Shown here: positions 7,281-14,652 of the stretch, piece by piece | How positions within the stretch are numbered: position 1 is the stretch's first letter | How the letters are laid out: every line of letters starts with the position of its first letter | NCBI GenBank assembly: GCA_910585335.1 | Contig: CAJUCU010000027.1 | Span: forward strand, 1 to 16,532 | DNA from: an uncultured Bacilli bacterium | Lineage (GTDB): Bacteria; Bacillota_I; Bacilli_A; RF39; UBA660 | Reading direction: 5' to 3' | DNA length: 16,532 bases | Made by a program: the position numbers and the translations under genes | Notes under the pieces: model-generated | What the model was told of the DNA's origin: nothing | What the model saw: only the letters and a program-made list of their open reading frames with translations | Database searches by the model: none

Positions 7281-9425
7281 ATGACAGCAGTAAAGACAAA
7301 AGAAATTATGATTGTAAAGAGAAATGGAAATTTAGAAAAGTTTTCTTCCTCTCGTATTAAAAAAGCAGTTATCATGAGTGCAGAGAGGGTAATGGTAGAA
7401 CTTACGGATAAAGCATTAGATGAAATCGTTGCTATTGTCAAAGGACAACTTTTAACACAAATAACGAATCCAACAGTTGAACAAGTTCATAGTTGTGTTG
7501 AAATGGCTTTAGAACAAGTAAATCCGCTTGTTGCTAAAAGTTACCGTGAATATAGAGATTATAAAAAAGATATCATTCATATCTTAGATGAAGTTTATAA
7601 GAAAACACAAGTCATTACTTATATCGGAGATAAAGACTGTGCTAATATGGATAGTGCTCTTGTAACGACGCAAAGATGTTTGATTTATAATAGTTTAAAT
7701 AAAGAGTTATATAAAAAGTTTTTCTTAACATCAGCAGAAATTGAAGCTTGTAAAGATGGTTATATTTATATTCATGATATGAGTGCTAGACGAGATACGA
7801 TGAACTGCTGCTTATTTGATATGGCCAAAGTTTTAAAAGATGGCTTTGAAATGAGTAATATCTGGTATACAGAACCCAAAACATTATCCGCTGCTTTTTG
7901 TGTTATGGGGGATGTTATTATTAATACAACAGCAATGCAGTATGGTGGATTTACTGTAGCAGAAGTAGATAGTGTTTTAAAACCTTATGCGAAGAAAAGT
8001 TTCGATAAATATGTAGAAGAGTATTTAGAAATTAAGGGGAAGAAATACCAAAGTGAAGCAGAAGAATATGCTATGAAGAAAGTGAAAAGAGATTGTGAAC
8101 AAGGATATCAGGGCATTGAATATAAACTTAATACCGTTAGTTCTAGTAGAGGGGATTATCCTTTCGTTACATTTACATTTGGTGTAGATGATGATCCTTT
8201 TGCTGTGATGATTACAAAAACTATGTTGGATGTTCATAAAGAAGGACAAGGGAAAAAAGGTTTTAAAAGACCAACACTTTTTCCTAAACTAGTATTTTTA
8301 TATGATAAAAAATTACATGGAGAAGGGGAGAAGTTGCGTGATAGTTTTCTTACTGCAATCTCTTGTAGCGAAAAGACGATGTATCCTGATTACTTATCAT
8401 TATCAGGGGAAGGATATGTTCCAGAGATGTATAAGAAGTATGGCCGTATTGTAAGTCCTATGGGGTGTCGTGCTTTTCTTTCCCCTTGGTATGAAAAAGG
8501 AGGGATAAAGCCTCTTGATAAAAATGATAAACCTGTTTTTATTGGAAGATTTAATATTGGGGCAGTGTCTCTTCACTTACCGATGATTTTAGCTAAAGCA
8601 CGGGAAGAACAAAAAGGTTTTTATGATGTTTTAGATTATTATTTAGAAATGATTCGAAAGATTCATATTAGAACTTATCGTTATTTAGCAAAAAGAAAAG
8701 CATCTACTAATCCACTAGCATATTGCCAAGGAGGTTTTTTTGGAGGTAACTTGAATCCAGATGATTCTATTTCAGAAGTACTAAAGTCTTCTACCGCTTC
8801 TTTTGGTATTACTGCATTAAATGAACTTCAAGTTTTATATAATGGTAAAAGTATTGTAGAAGATGGGGCATTTGCCCAAGAGGTTTTAACGTATATTAAT
8901 AAAAAGACACAGGAATTTAAGGAAGAAGATCAAATTCTTTATGCAATTTATGGAACGCCTGCAGAAAGTCTTTGTGGTCTTCAAGTAAAACAATTTAGAC
9001 AGAAATATGGCATTATTGAAGGAGTTAGTTCTCGTGAATATGTTTCGAATAGTTTTCACTGTGGTGTATGGGAAAATATTAGTGGCATTGAAAAGCAAGA
9101 CTTAGAGGAACGGTTTTGGGAACTTTGTAAAGGAGGAAGAATTCAGTATGTTCGCTATAATTTGAGTTACAATAGGAAAGCAATGTTAACTTATATTGAG
9201 CGAGCGATGGAAAAAGGATTCTATGAAGGTGTCAATCTTTCTTTATCTTACTGCAACATTTGTGGTCATGAAGAACTAGATATGGATGCTTGTCCGAAGT
9301 GTGGCAGTACAGACCTTACTAAAATTGATCGGATGAATGGCTATCTTTCTTATTCTAGAGTACATGGAGACACGATGTTAAATCATGCGAAAATGGCTGA
9401 GATTGCAGAAAGGAAGTCTATGTAG
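7281..9425 (+). CDS. nrdD: Anaerobic (class III) ribonucleoside-triphosphate reductase, single-chain form
   Basis: This enzyme reduces ribonucleoside triphosphates to deoxy forms by glycyl-radical chemistry, without oxygen. It is 714 aa and full length. An ATP-cone allosteric domain occupies about residues 9-95 (VKRNGNLEKFSSSRIKKAV). Active-site cysteines are expected at C176/C177 (TMNCCLFD) and C396 (MGCRAFLSPW). A zinc site is formed by C658/C661 (CNIC) and C671/C674 (CPKC). The glycyl-radical loop is RMNGYLSYSR with the radical glycine at 687. The C-terminus (GDTMLN, AKMAEIAER) differs from the RFNxGK/RVKH ending of the other reductase here. This and the GRFNIGAVSLHLPM block suggest a different NrdD subtype, possibly the redoxin-using NrdD2; that is inference. 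The stop codon directly abuts the nrdG start. Confidence 0.97.
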   Translation: MTAVKTKEIMIVKRNGNLEKFSSSRIKKAVIMSAERVMVELTDKALDEIVAIVKGQLLTQITNPTVEQVHSCVEMALEQVNPLVAKSYREYRDYKKDIIHILDEVYKKTQVITYIGDKDCANMDSALVTTQRCLIYNSLNKELYKKFFLTSAEIEACKDGYIYIHDMSARRDTMNCCLFDMAKVLKDGFEMSNIWYTEPKTLSAAFCVMGDVIINTTAMQYGGFTVAEVDSVLKPYAKKSFDKYVEEYLEIKGKKYQSEAEEYAMKKVKRDCEQGYQGIEYKLNTVSSSRGDYPFVTFTFGVDDDPFAVMITKTMLDVHKEGQGKKGFKRPTLFPKLVFLYDKKLHGEGEKLRDSFLTAISCSEKTMYPDYLSLSGEGYVPEMYKKYGRIVSPMGCRAFLSPWYEKGGIKPLDKNDKPVFIGRFNIGAVSLHLPMILAKAREEQKGFYDVLDYYLEMIRKIHIRTYRYLAKRKASTNPLAYCQGGFFGGNLNPDDSISEVLKSSTASFGITALNELQVLYNGKSIVEDGAFAQEVLTYINKKTQEFKEEDQILYAIYGTPAESLCGLQVKQFRQKYGIIEGVSSREYVSNSFHCGVWENISGIEKQDLEERFWELCKGGRIQYVRYNLSYNRKAMLTYIERAMEKGFYEGVNLSLSYCNICGHEELDMDACPKCGSTDLTKIDRMNGYLSYSRVHGDTMLNHAKMAEIAERKSM

Positions 9426-9956
9426 ATGCGGTATCATAATATTACGAAAGCAGATATGCTAAATGGAGAAGGACTGCGAGTTGTACTATGGACAAGTGGT
9501 TGCAGTCATCATTGTCATGCTTGTCAAAATGCCATTACTTGGAATCCTGATGACGGATTATTATTTGATGAAAAGGCAAAAGAAGAAATATGGGAAGAAC
9601 TAAAAAAAGATTGGTGTAGTGGTCTTACTTTATCAGGAGGAGATCCCTTATTTCTTGGAAATAGACGGGATATTGCTACACTTGTTACAGAAGTAAAAAA
9701 GCGTTTTCCTGATAAGACCATTTGGTGTTACACTGGCTACACTTGGGAAGAGATAATGGAACAAAAAAAGAATGACTCTGATTTAGATAAAATTTTAACA
9801 AGTCTAGATGTTCTTCTCGATGGGAAGTTTATACTTCATCAAGCATTAGAGACACTTCATTATGTTGGTAGTAGTAACCAGTGTATTATTGACGTACAAA
9901 AAAGTTTAAATAAGAAAAGAAAAATATTATATATTGATAATGAAATAGGAGGATAA
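9426..9956 (+). CDS. nrdG: Anaerobic ribonucleotide reductase activating protein (radical SAM)
   Basis: This 176-aa radical SAM activase abstracts hydrogen from the glycyl-radical residue of NrdD using S-adenosylmethionine and a [4Fe-4S] cluster. The cluster motif CxxxCxxC is C26-SHH-C30-HA-C33. The SAM-binding SGGDP motif is at 70-74 (LTLSGGDPL). Other NrdG features are NGEGLRVVLWTSGC at the front and WCYTGYTWEE in the middle. The ATG follows the nrdD TAG with no gap (9423-9425, then 9426), implying translational coupling and a dedicated pairing with the upstream NrdD. There is no separate ribosome site of note. Confidence 0.96.
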   Translation: MRYHNITKADMLNGEGLRVVLWTSGCSHHCHACQNAITWNPDDGLLFDEKAKEEIWEELKKDWCSGLTLSGGDPLFLGNRRDIATLVTEVKKRFPDKTIWCYTGYTWEEIMEQKKNDSDLDKILTSLDVLLDGKFILHQALETLHYVGSSNQCIIDVQKSLNKKRKILYIDNEIGG

Positions 9957-9963
9957 AGTAAAA

Positions 9964-10286
9964 ATGGAATATTATTTAATACCACTTATATGTTAATAGA
10001 GGTTGTATTGAGAAAATGACGGAGTCATATTTTACCTGTTATTCTGATTGCTGTTTTAATGAAGATGGATTACGAGAGGAATTTAGTTCTTTTTTTCAAG
10101 TATAAAGAATGTGGGGGACATCAATTGTTGGTGAAGTATGCTGATCTTTTAAATGAAGAAAATAGAGCAACAGAAGATGAGGTTTGTGCTTATATTGATA
10201 ATTATGAGAATTCAACTTTTAAAAAATTACATGATGAGATTGTATATAACATTGGACATGCTTATATGAAAGATAAGTTAAAATAG
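9964..10286 (+). pseudogene. Small cysteine-containing protein gene with two apparent frameshifts
   Basis: AGGAGG at 9947-9952 precedes ATG 9964, but that frame stops after nine sense codons following the Met (MEYYLIPLIC). The next frame (stop-free from 9980) reads YHLYVNRGCIEKMTES, FTCYSDCCFNEDG and LREEFSSFF, then stops just past a run of seven T (10090-10096). Skipping one T enters the frame reading FFKYKECGGHQLLVKYAD to the stop at 10286. Both changes are +1, and removing two bases would give one product of about 106 aa. The downstream ATG at 10059 has no ribosome site, and its first residues (MKMDYERN) lie in the wrong frame for the upstream half, so I do not annotate it as a separate gene. 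The family is not recognised. Possible explanations are a decayed gene, two base errors in the sequence, or programmed slippage. It sits in the dNTP operon between nrdG and dut. Confidence 0.6.
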
Positions 10287-10299
10287 GAGGAGAAAAAAT

Positions 10300-10767
10300 A
10301 TGAAAACACGTGGATTTGAAATTGTAAAAGGATATGAAGATAAGGGGATACATTTGCCTGTTCGAAAGACAAAAAATTCAGCAGGGTATGATGTGGAAGC
10401 AGCAGAGGATGTTATTATTCCTAAATATTATCCAGGGATTAAGCCAACGTTAATTCCTACAGGACTAAAAGCTTATTGTGCCGAGGATGAATGTTATTTT
10501 CTTTTAAATAGAAGTAGTGGGCCTAAAAAAGGATTCTTAATGGCTAATAGCATTGGGTTGGTTGATGCAGATTATTATGGAAATAGTGAAAATGATGGAC
10601 ATTTTTACTTTGCATACTTCAACTGTTCTGATCATGATATTGAAGTGAAAAAAGGTGATACAATTGGTCAAGTAGTCTTTCAAAAGTATTTAGTGGCAGA
10701 TAATGATAATGCAACTGGAGAACGATTGGGAGGATTTGGTTCAACAGATAAAGGAGAGAATAGATGA
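10300..10767 (+). CDS. dut: dUTP diphosphatase (trimeric dUTPase family)
   Basis: This enzyme hydrolyses dUTP to dUMP and pyrophosphate, keeping uracil out of DNA and feeding dTMP synthesis. All five motifs of the trimeric family are visible in 155 aa: motif 1 SAGYDVEA (27-34), motif 2 RSSGPKKG (71-78), motif 3 GLVDADYYGN with the catalytic Asp at 89, motif 4 GDTIGQVVF (119-127), and the C-terminal arm RLGGFGST (142-149). The active-site tyrosine of motif 3 is present. AGGAGGAG at 10285-10292 gives a strong ribosome site 7 nt before the ATG. The gene overlaps the next by ATGA. Related dCTP deaminases lack this exact motif set, so the call is firm. Confidence 0.95.
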   Translation: MKTRGFEIVKGYEDKGIHLPVRKTKNSAGYDVEAAEDVIIPKYYPGIKPTLIPTGLKAYCAEDECYFLLNRSSGPKKGFLMANSIGLVDADYYGNSENDGHFYFAYFNCSDHDIEVKKGDTIGQVVFQKYLVADNDNATGERLGGFGSTDKGENR

Positions 10768-11207
10768 AAGCAGCAGTAGAAGAAGGATTTACAGTATATG
10801 TAAGTAAAAAAGATGATCGATTAGTCAGTACAGCTTTGCGTTCACTTGGAATTGGTTGTGGTATCCAACCGATTTATATGGAAGAAGAAAATTTAAAAGC
10901 AGTAGATGGTTTTTCTTTTCTTCATTTATTAGAAGAGGGGAAAACACTTCAACTGTATAAAGGAAATTATGGTGGGAAAATTTATCCTTATTATATTGCC
11001 CAACTTGGTACTATGTGTGGAGAAGGGGCTTATGGTGAGAATGAATGTTTCTTTATTGAAGCAGAAGGTGTTGGAAGTGATTTTTATGATGCACTGATGA
11101 GTTTAGAAGGGCAATGTGTTTCATTAGAGGAATGTGCAGCTAAAGCGCCAATTAAGACAGCTTATAGATTGTATGGAAGTCCAAGATACGAGACAGCTAA
11201 AAGATAA
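10764..11207 (+). CDS. Uncharacterised protein of the dNTP operon
   Basis: I do not recognise this 147-aa protein. It has no signal peptide or membrane segment and appears cytoplasmic. Mixed alpha/beta character is suggested by the start (EEGFTVYVSKKDDRLVSTAL), a Gly/Cys stretch (GIGCGIQP), a tyrosine-rich strand region (YGGKIYPYYIAQ), and GTMCGEGAYGENECFF. Five cysteines are spread along it, with no clear CxxC metal site. The start is fixed by AAGGAGAG at 10751-10758 inside dut and by the 4-nt ATGA overlap with dut, which implies translational coupling. Its place between dut and tdk suggests a role in nucleotide metabolism or its control, but this is only guilt by association. Confidence 0.8.
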   Translation: MKAAVEEGFTVYVSKKDDRLVSTALRSLGIGCGIQPIYMEEENLKAVDGFSFLHLLEEGKTLQLYKGNYGGKIYPYYIAQLGTMCGEGAYGENECFFIEAEGVGSDFYDALMSLEGQCVSLEECAAKAPIKTAYRLYGSPRYETAKR

Positions 11208-11224
11208 GAAGGGAGAGAAGTTTT

Positions 11225-11830
11225 ATGGCAAAGCTACATTTTAGGTATGGGGCTATGAATGCTGGAAAAACGACTATTCTTTTGCAAACAGCTTATAATT
11301 ATGAAGAAAGAGGACAAAGAGTTTTTTTATTAAAACCTAGTGTCGATACTAAAGGAGAAGATTTTGTCGTATCACGAATTGGTTTAAAAAGAAAAGTAGA
11401 TTTTTTGATTCATGAAAAGGACAGCTTGATAGATAAACTAGGGGACTCTCTTTCTGAAGTTCATTGCATTTTAGTAGATGAAGCTCAATTTTTAAAAAGA
11501 GAGCAAGTAACAGAGTTATTTTATATTACTAAATGTTATGATGTTCCTGTCATTGGCTTTGGGCTTAGAACTGATTTTAAAACCAATGGATTTGAAGGGG
11601 CTATTCGTTTTTTAGAACTAGCTGATTCTTTGGAAGAAATGCCTACTATTTGTAGGTGTGGAAGGAAAGCAAGGTTTAATGGAAGGATGATTGATGGTCA
11701 GTTTCAAACAGAAGGAAGTTCTATTGCTATTGATGATGGAAAAAATACTCAATATGAATCTTTATGCGGTAAGTGTTACATCGAAAAAACAATAAAAAAT
11801 GAGGATAGTTTAAAAAATGATTTTGTCTAA
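11225..11830 (+). CDS. tdk: Thymidine kinase (type II)
   Basis: This enzyme phosphorylates thymidine with ATP to give dTMP in the salvage pathway. The 201-aa protein has a Walker A motif GAMNAGKTT (9-17), a Walker B-type segment CILVDEAQFL with the catalytic Glu at 86, the GFGLRTDF segment (111-118), and the structural zinc site CRC (C143, C145) with CGKC (C181, C184). The substrate-binding lasso lies between. Length and order match bacterial type II thymidine kinases. The ribosome site AAGGGAGAG at 11209-11217 is good. It is the last gene of the operon: its stop codon lies within the terminator hairpin loop. Confidence 0.96.
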   Translation: MAKLHFRYGAMNAGKTTILLQTAYNYEERGQRVFLLKPSVDTKGEDFVVSRIGLKRKVDFLIHEKDSLIDKLGDSLSEVHCILVDEAQFLKREQVTELFYITKCYDVPVIGFGLRTDFKTNGFEGAIRFLELADSLEEMPTICRCGRKARFNGRMIDGQFQTEGSSIAIDDGKNTQYESLCGKCYIEKTIKNEDSLKNDFV

Positions 11831-11850
11831 AAAATCATTTTTTCTTTTTT
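11812..11850 (+). terminator. Terminator of the nrdD-tdk operon
   Basis: AAAAAATGATTTT (11812-11824) pairs with AAAATCATTTTTT (11831-11843), 13 bp with a 6-nt loop that contains the tdk stop codon. A T-rich tail follows. A third copy of the left arm sequence occurs at 11919-11931. Confidence 0.8.
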
Positions 11851-12055
11851 ATAAAAAACAGAAACGTTGAAAAATAAAGGAAATCAAAAAAATAATAGAT
11901 AAAAAAATAAAAAAAGTCAAAAAATGATTTTTGCAAAAAAGTAAATTTGTATAAAAATGTAAATTGTCGTAAATCGAACAAAAAAAGTTTTTCATCATTT
12001 TCTTTATATATCAATGTTTCATAAAAAAACGGCAAAAATTGGGCTGAAATATGTA
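11851..12055. other. AT-rich intergenic region before the second reductase operon
   Basis: This stretch has no credible gene: the long minus-strand frame here is low-complexity and phenylalanine-rich. It holds a second copy of AAAAAATGATTTT (11919-11931) and three GTAAAT words at 11941, 11959 and 11969. The words might be a regulator site, but no recognised operator, NrdR box or riboswitch is visible. Confidence 0.5.
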
Positions 12056-12084
12056 TTGCTTTTTCCATTTTTACATCATAAAAT
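12056..12084 (+). promoter_or_regulatory. Probable promoter of the split nrdD operon
   Basis: TTGCTT (12056-12061) and TAAAAT (12079-12084) are separated by 17 bp. The ribosome site AGAGGT (12109-12114) precedes the ATG at 12120 by 5 nt. The TGTTGCA palindrome of the first operon is not present here. Confidence 0.45.
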
Positions 12085-12119
12085 GAATTTAGAAAGTGAT
12101 AAGAAAGTAGAGGTACAAA

Positions 12120-14435
12120 ATGGTAGAAGTATGTGAAAAAGTAGAAGAATTAACCGTTGTAAAAAGAAATGGAAAAAAGGTTGATTTTGATGAAACAAAA
12201 ATTGCATTAGCTATTAAAAAAGGATTTGATAGTGTAGAAGTAGATATAGATGAAGATGAGAAGATGCGTAAGTATACATCTCGCGATGTTCAAAAAGTTT
12301 ATCAAGCCGTTCTTAAGAAAATTGAAAAAGCAACAAAAGAGACAACAAAATTTAAAATTGAAGAAATTCAAGATTATATTGAAGAAGAACTTTCTAAACA
12401 AGGATATGAAGATGTTTTTCATTCCTTTAAAGAATATCGGGAAAGAAGAAATCAATCACGTAGTTCTTTCTTCGAAGATAAAAAGACTCATAAGTTTTTA
12501 AAATCATTAGAAAATTTAGGATTAAAGTCTGCCAACGAAGAAGATTCAAAAAGAGAAAATGCTAATATTGATGGAAATTCTCCTATGGGAACGATGTTAC
12601 AATATGGTGCTACAGTATCTAAAGAGTTTGCAAAAGCTTATTTAATGAGACCAGAGTATGCTCGTATGCATGATGAAGGAATGATTCACATTCATGATAT
12701 GGATTTCTTCGCCATGGGAACTACGACTTGTTGTCAAATTGACTTATCTCGTCTTTTCAAAAATGGATTTGATACAGGACATGGATTTATAAGACCACCT
12801 CAAGATATTTCCACTTATGGTTCTCTTGCTGCTATTGCTATTCAAGCGAATCAAAATGACCAACATGGTGGACAAGCTATTCCAGCATTAGATTATTATT
12901 TAGCGCCAGGTGTTTTAAAAACATTTAAGAGACAGTTCAAACAGACAGTCTATGATTTTCTAGATTTAGAGGGATTTTTAGCTGTTATCAATATAGATCG
13001 TATTATCCGTGAAATTGATAGATGTGAGAGTATGGAGTTTGATGTTACAACACTAACCGATTACCAAAAAGGTTCTAGTAGAATCCAAGAGGTTTTTCAT
13101 AAAGCTTATGAAAAGGCAGTTCAAAAAACAGATAGAGCAACTGCACAGGCAATGGAAGCACTTATTCATAATCTAAATACAATGCATTCAAGAGCAGGAG
13201 CACAAGTACCATTTTCATCTGTGAACTTTGGAACTGATACATCTGCTGAAGGAAGAATGGTTATTAAAAATTTCTTACTAAGTGCTGACCGAGGACTTGG
13301 TCGTGGAGAAACACCAATTTTCCCAGTATCCATCTTTAAAGTAAAAGAGGGTATCAATTATAATAAAGAAGATCCAAATCATGATTTGTTTAGATTAGCA
13401 TGTAAAGTGTCAGCAAAAAGACTTTTCCCTAACTTTGCTTTTATTGATGCACCATTTAATCTTCCTTATTATAAGGAAGGAAATCATGCTACAGAGATTT
13501 CTTATATGGGATGTCGTACTCGTGTTATTGGTGATGTTACTTCACCTGATAATGAAGTAGTAACAGGAAGAGGAAATCTTTCTTATACAACAATCAATCT
13601 TCCTCGTCTTGGAATTAAACATGGTATTGCATTAAAAGAGAGAGAGAAAGCAGATATGAAGGCATTCTATAAGGAACTGGAAGAAGTGATGGATAAAGTG
13701 CGTGATCAATTATTAGAGAGATTTGAAGTACAATGCAATAAACGTTGTTATAACTTTCCATTCTTGCTTGGGCAAGGTGTATGGACCAATGGTGAAAAAT
13801 TAAAACCAACGGATCGACTTAGAAAAGTATGGAAACACGGTTCTTTATCTATTGGATTTATAGGACTTGCAGAGTGTTTGAAAGCACTAACTGGAAAACA
13901 TCATGGAGAAGATGAAAAAAGCCAAAAATTAGGACTAGAAATTATTAAATTCATGCGTAAAAAATGTGATGAGTATGCAAAAGATTATCGTTTAAACTTT
14001 GCATGTATTGCGACGCCAGCAGAGGGCCTTTCTGGCAGATTTACAGGAATTGATAAAGCAATTTATGGAAAAATTAAAGGTGTTACAGACCGTGAGTATT
14101 ATACCAATTCATTCCATGTGCCAGTACATTATAAGATTAGTATTGCGGGTAAAATTAAAACGGAAGCACCTTATCATGAATTTACCAATGGTGGACATAT
14201 TTCATATATTGAATTAGATGGCGATACTGCTTCCAATGTAGATGCGTTTGAAAAAGTAATCCGTATTATGAAAGAGTCTGGAATTGGATATGGTGCAGTC
14301 AATCATCCAGTTGACCGTGATCCAGTGTGTGGTTATGTTGGTGTTATTAACGATGTTTGTCCTGGTTGTGGACGACATGAGTTTGAAGGAGTGCCAATGG
14401 AGAAAATTACTACCCCAGAATGTTGCGGTAGATAA
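12120..14435 (+). CDS. nrdD: Class III ribonucleotide reductase, large catalytic chain lacking the glycyl-radical loop
   Basis: This 771-aa chain carries nearly all of an anaerobic ribonucleoside-triphosphate reductase. The ATP-cone is at about 9-105 (VVKRNGKKVDFDETKIALAI). The catalytic barrel includes IHIHDMDFFAMGTTTCC with active-site candidates C204/C205, the block GRGETPIFPV, SYMGCRTRV with C465, and GRGNLSYTTINLPRLGI, which resembles the formate-type (NrdD1) enzymes. Metal-binding cysteines C737 (DPVCGY), C747 and C750 (CPGCGR) follow. The chain then ends with TTPECCGR, adding C768 and C769, and has no RxxGY loop. The missing radical domain is encoded by the next gene. The two frames cannot be joined by one frameshift without meeting stops, so this is a true split. 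Holoenzyme formation with the 59-aa protein is inferred. Confidence 0.95.
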   Translation: MVEVCEKVEELTVVKRNGKKVDFDETKIALAIKKGFDSVEVDIDEDEKMRKYTSRDVQKVYQAVLKKIEKATKETTKFKIEEIQDYIEEELSKQGYEDVFHSFKEYRERRNQSRSSFFEDKKTHKFLKSLENLGLKSANEEDSKRENANIDGNSPMGTMLQYGATVSKEFAKAYLMRPEYARMHDEGMIHIHDMDFFAMGTTTCCQIDLSRLFKNGFDTGHGFIRPPQDISTYGSLAAIAIQANQNDQHGGQAIPALDYYLAPGVLKTFKRQFKQTVYDFLDLEGFLAVINIDRIIREIDRCESMEFDVTTLTDYQKGSSRIQEVFHKAYEKAVQKTDRATAQAMEALIHNLNTMHSRAGAQVPFSSVNFGTDTSAEGRMVIKNFLLSADRGLGRGETPIFPVSIFKVKEGINYNKEDPNHDLFRLACKVSAKRLFPNFAFIDAPFNLPYYKEGNHATEISYMGCRTRVIGDVTSPDNEVVTGRGNLSYTTINLPRLGIKHGIALKEREKADMKAFYKELEEVMDKVRDQLLERFEVQCNKRCYNFPFLLGQGVWTNGEKLKPTDRLRKVWKHGSLSIGFIGLAECLKALTGKHHGEDEKSQKLGLEIIKFMRKKCDEYAKDYRLNFACIATPAEGLSGRFTGIDKAIYGKIKGVTDREYYTNSFHVPVHYKISIAGKIKTEAPYHEFTNGGHISYIELDGDTASNVDAFEKVIRIMKESGIGYGAVNHPVDRDPVCGYVGVINDVCPGCGRHEFEGVPMEKITTPECCGR

Positions 14436-14458
14436 TATATAAAAGAATAAAAAATAAT

Positions 14459-14465
14459 AAGGAGG
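14459..14465 (+). promoter_or_regulatory. Ribosome binding site of the separate glycyl-radical protein
   Basis: AAGGAGG lies 7 nt before the ATG at 14473. It is a stronger site than that of the large chain, which supports independent translation of the small subunit, perhaps in excess. Confidence 0.85.
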
Positions 14466-14472
14466 AAAAATT

Positions 14473-14652
14473 ATGGAAAAAGTAGTAGGAGAAGGACAAG
14501 GGTTCGAGAGAATTAGAAGAGTAACAGGGTATTTAGCAGGAGATGTTTCTCGTTTCAATAATGGAAAAAGAGCAGAGGAACGTGATCGTGTAAAACATTC
14601 TGGTGTAAAAGATTTAACAGATAAAAAAGAAGAGAATAAAAATGAAAATTAG
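14473..14652 (+). CDS. Stand-alone glycyl-radical subunit of the class III ribonucleotide reductase
   Basis: This 59-aa protein corresponds to the C-terminal radical domain of NrdD and nothing else. It reads MEKVVGEGQGFERIRR, then VTGYLAGDVSRFNNGKRAEE, then RDRVKHSG and a hydrophilic tail (KDLTDKKEENKNEN). The motif R-R-V-T-G-Y-L followed by RFNxGK and DRVKH is the canonical NrdD glycyl-radical signature, and the radical glycine should be residue 19 (GGG codon, 14527-14529). FERIRR normally continues directly from the CPGCGR zinc region in single-chain enzymes, so the break sits between the zinc site and the loop. The ATG has a strong AAGGAGG site. The end overlaps nrdG by 11 nt in another frame. 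Expected role: it docks in the large chain, NrdG puts the radical on G19, and the catalytic cysteine is oxidised from there. At 59 aa it is easily missed by gene finders. Confidence 0.92.
   Translation: MEKVVGEGQGFERIRRVTGYLAGDVSRFNNGKRAEERDRVKHSGVKDLTDKKEENKNEN

Noticed and set aside
7163..7441. Minus-strand frame of 92 codons crossing the nrdD promoter
   Set aside because: It covers the regulator-nrdD promoter region and the antisense of the ATP-cone coding region, and is a chance hydrophobic frame.
10059..10286. A 75-aa gene starting at ATG 10059
   Set aside because: There is no ribosome site, and the first residues lie in a different frame from the plausible upstream coding segment. The part after the T7 run is better read as the 3' end of a frameshifted gene.
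11835..12068. Minus-strand frame of 77 codons
   Set aside because: It is low-complexity Phe/Tyr/Lys sequence from AT-rich DNA, overlaps a terminator, and shows no ribosome site or protein pattern.
11851..12119. NrdR boxes upstream of the second nrdD
   Set aside because: No pair of ACAC-AT-rich-GTGT-like palindromes is present, only scattered GTAAAT words.
14436..14472. The nrdD split explained as a simple frameshift or single stop mutation
   Set aside because: The gap contains several in-frame stops and an AAGGAGG ribosome site directly before an ATG. The large chain also ends with its own tail, so one base change cannot rejoin the parts.
14214..14558. Minus-strand frame of 114 codons across the nrdD split junction
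   Set aside because: It is antisense to strongly conserved NrdD sequence and has no recognisable protein features.
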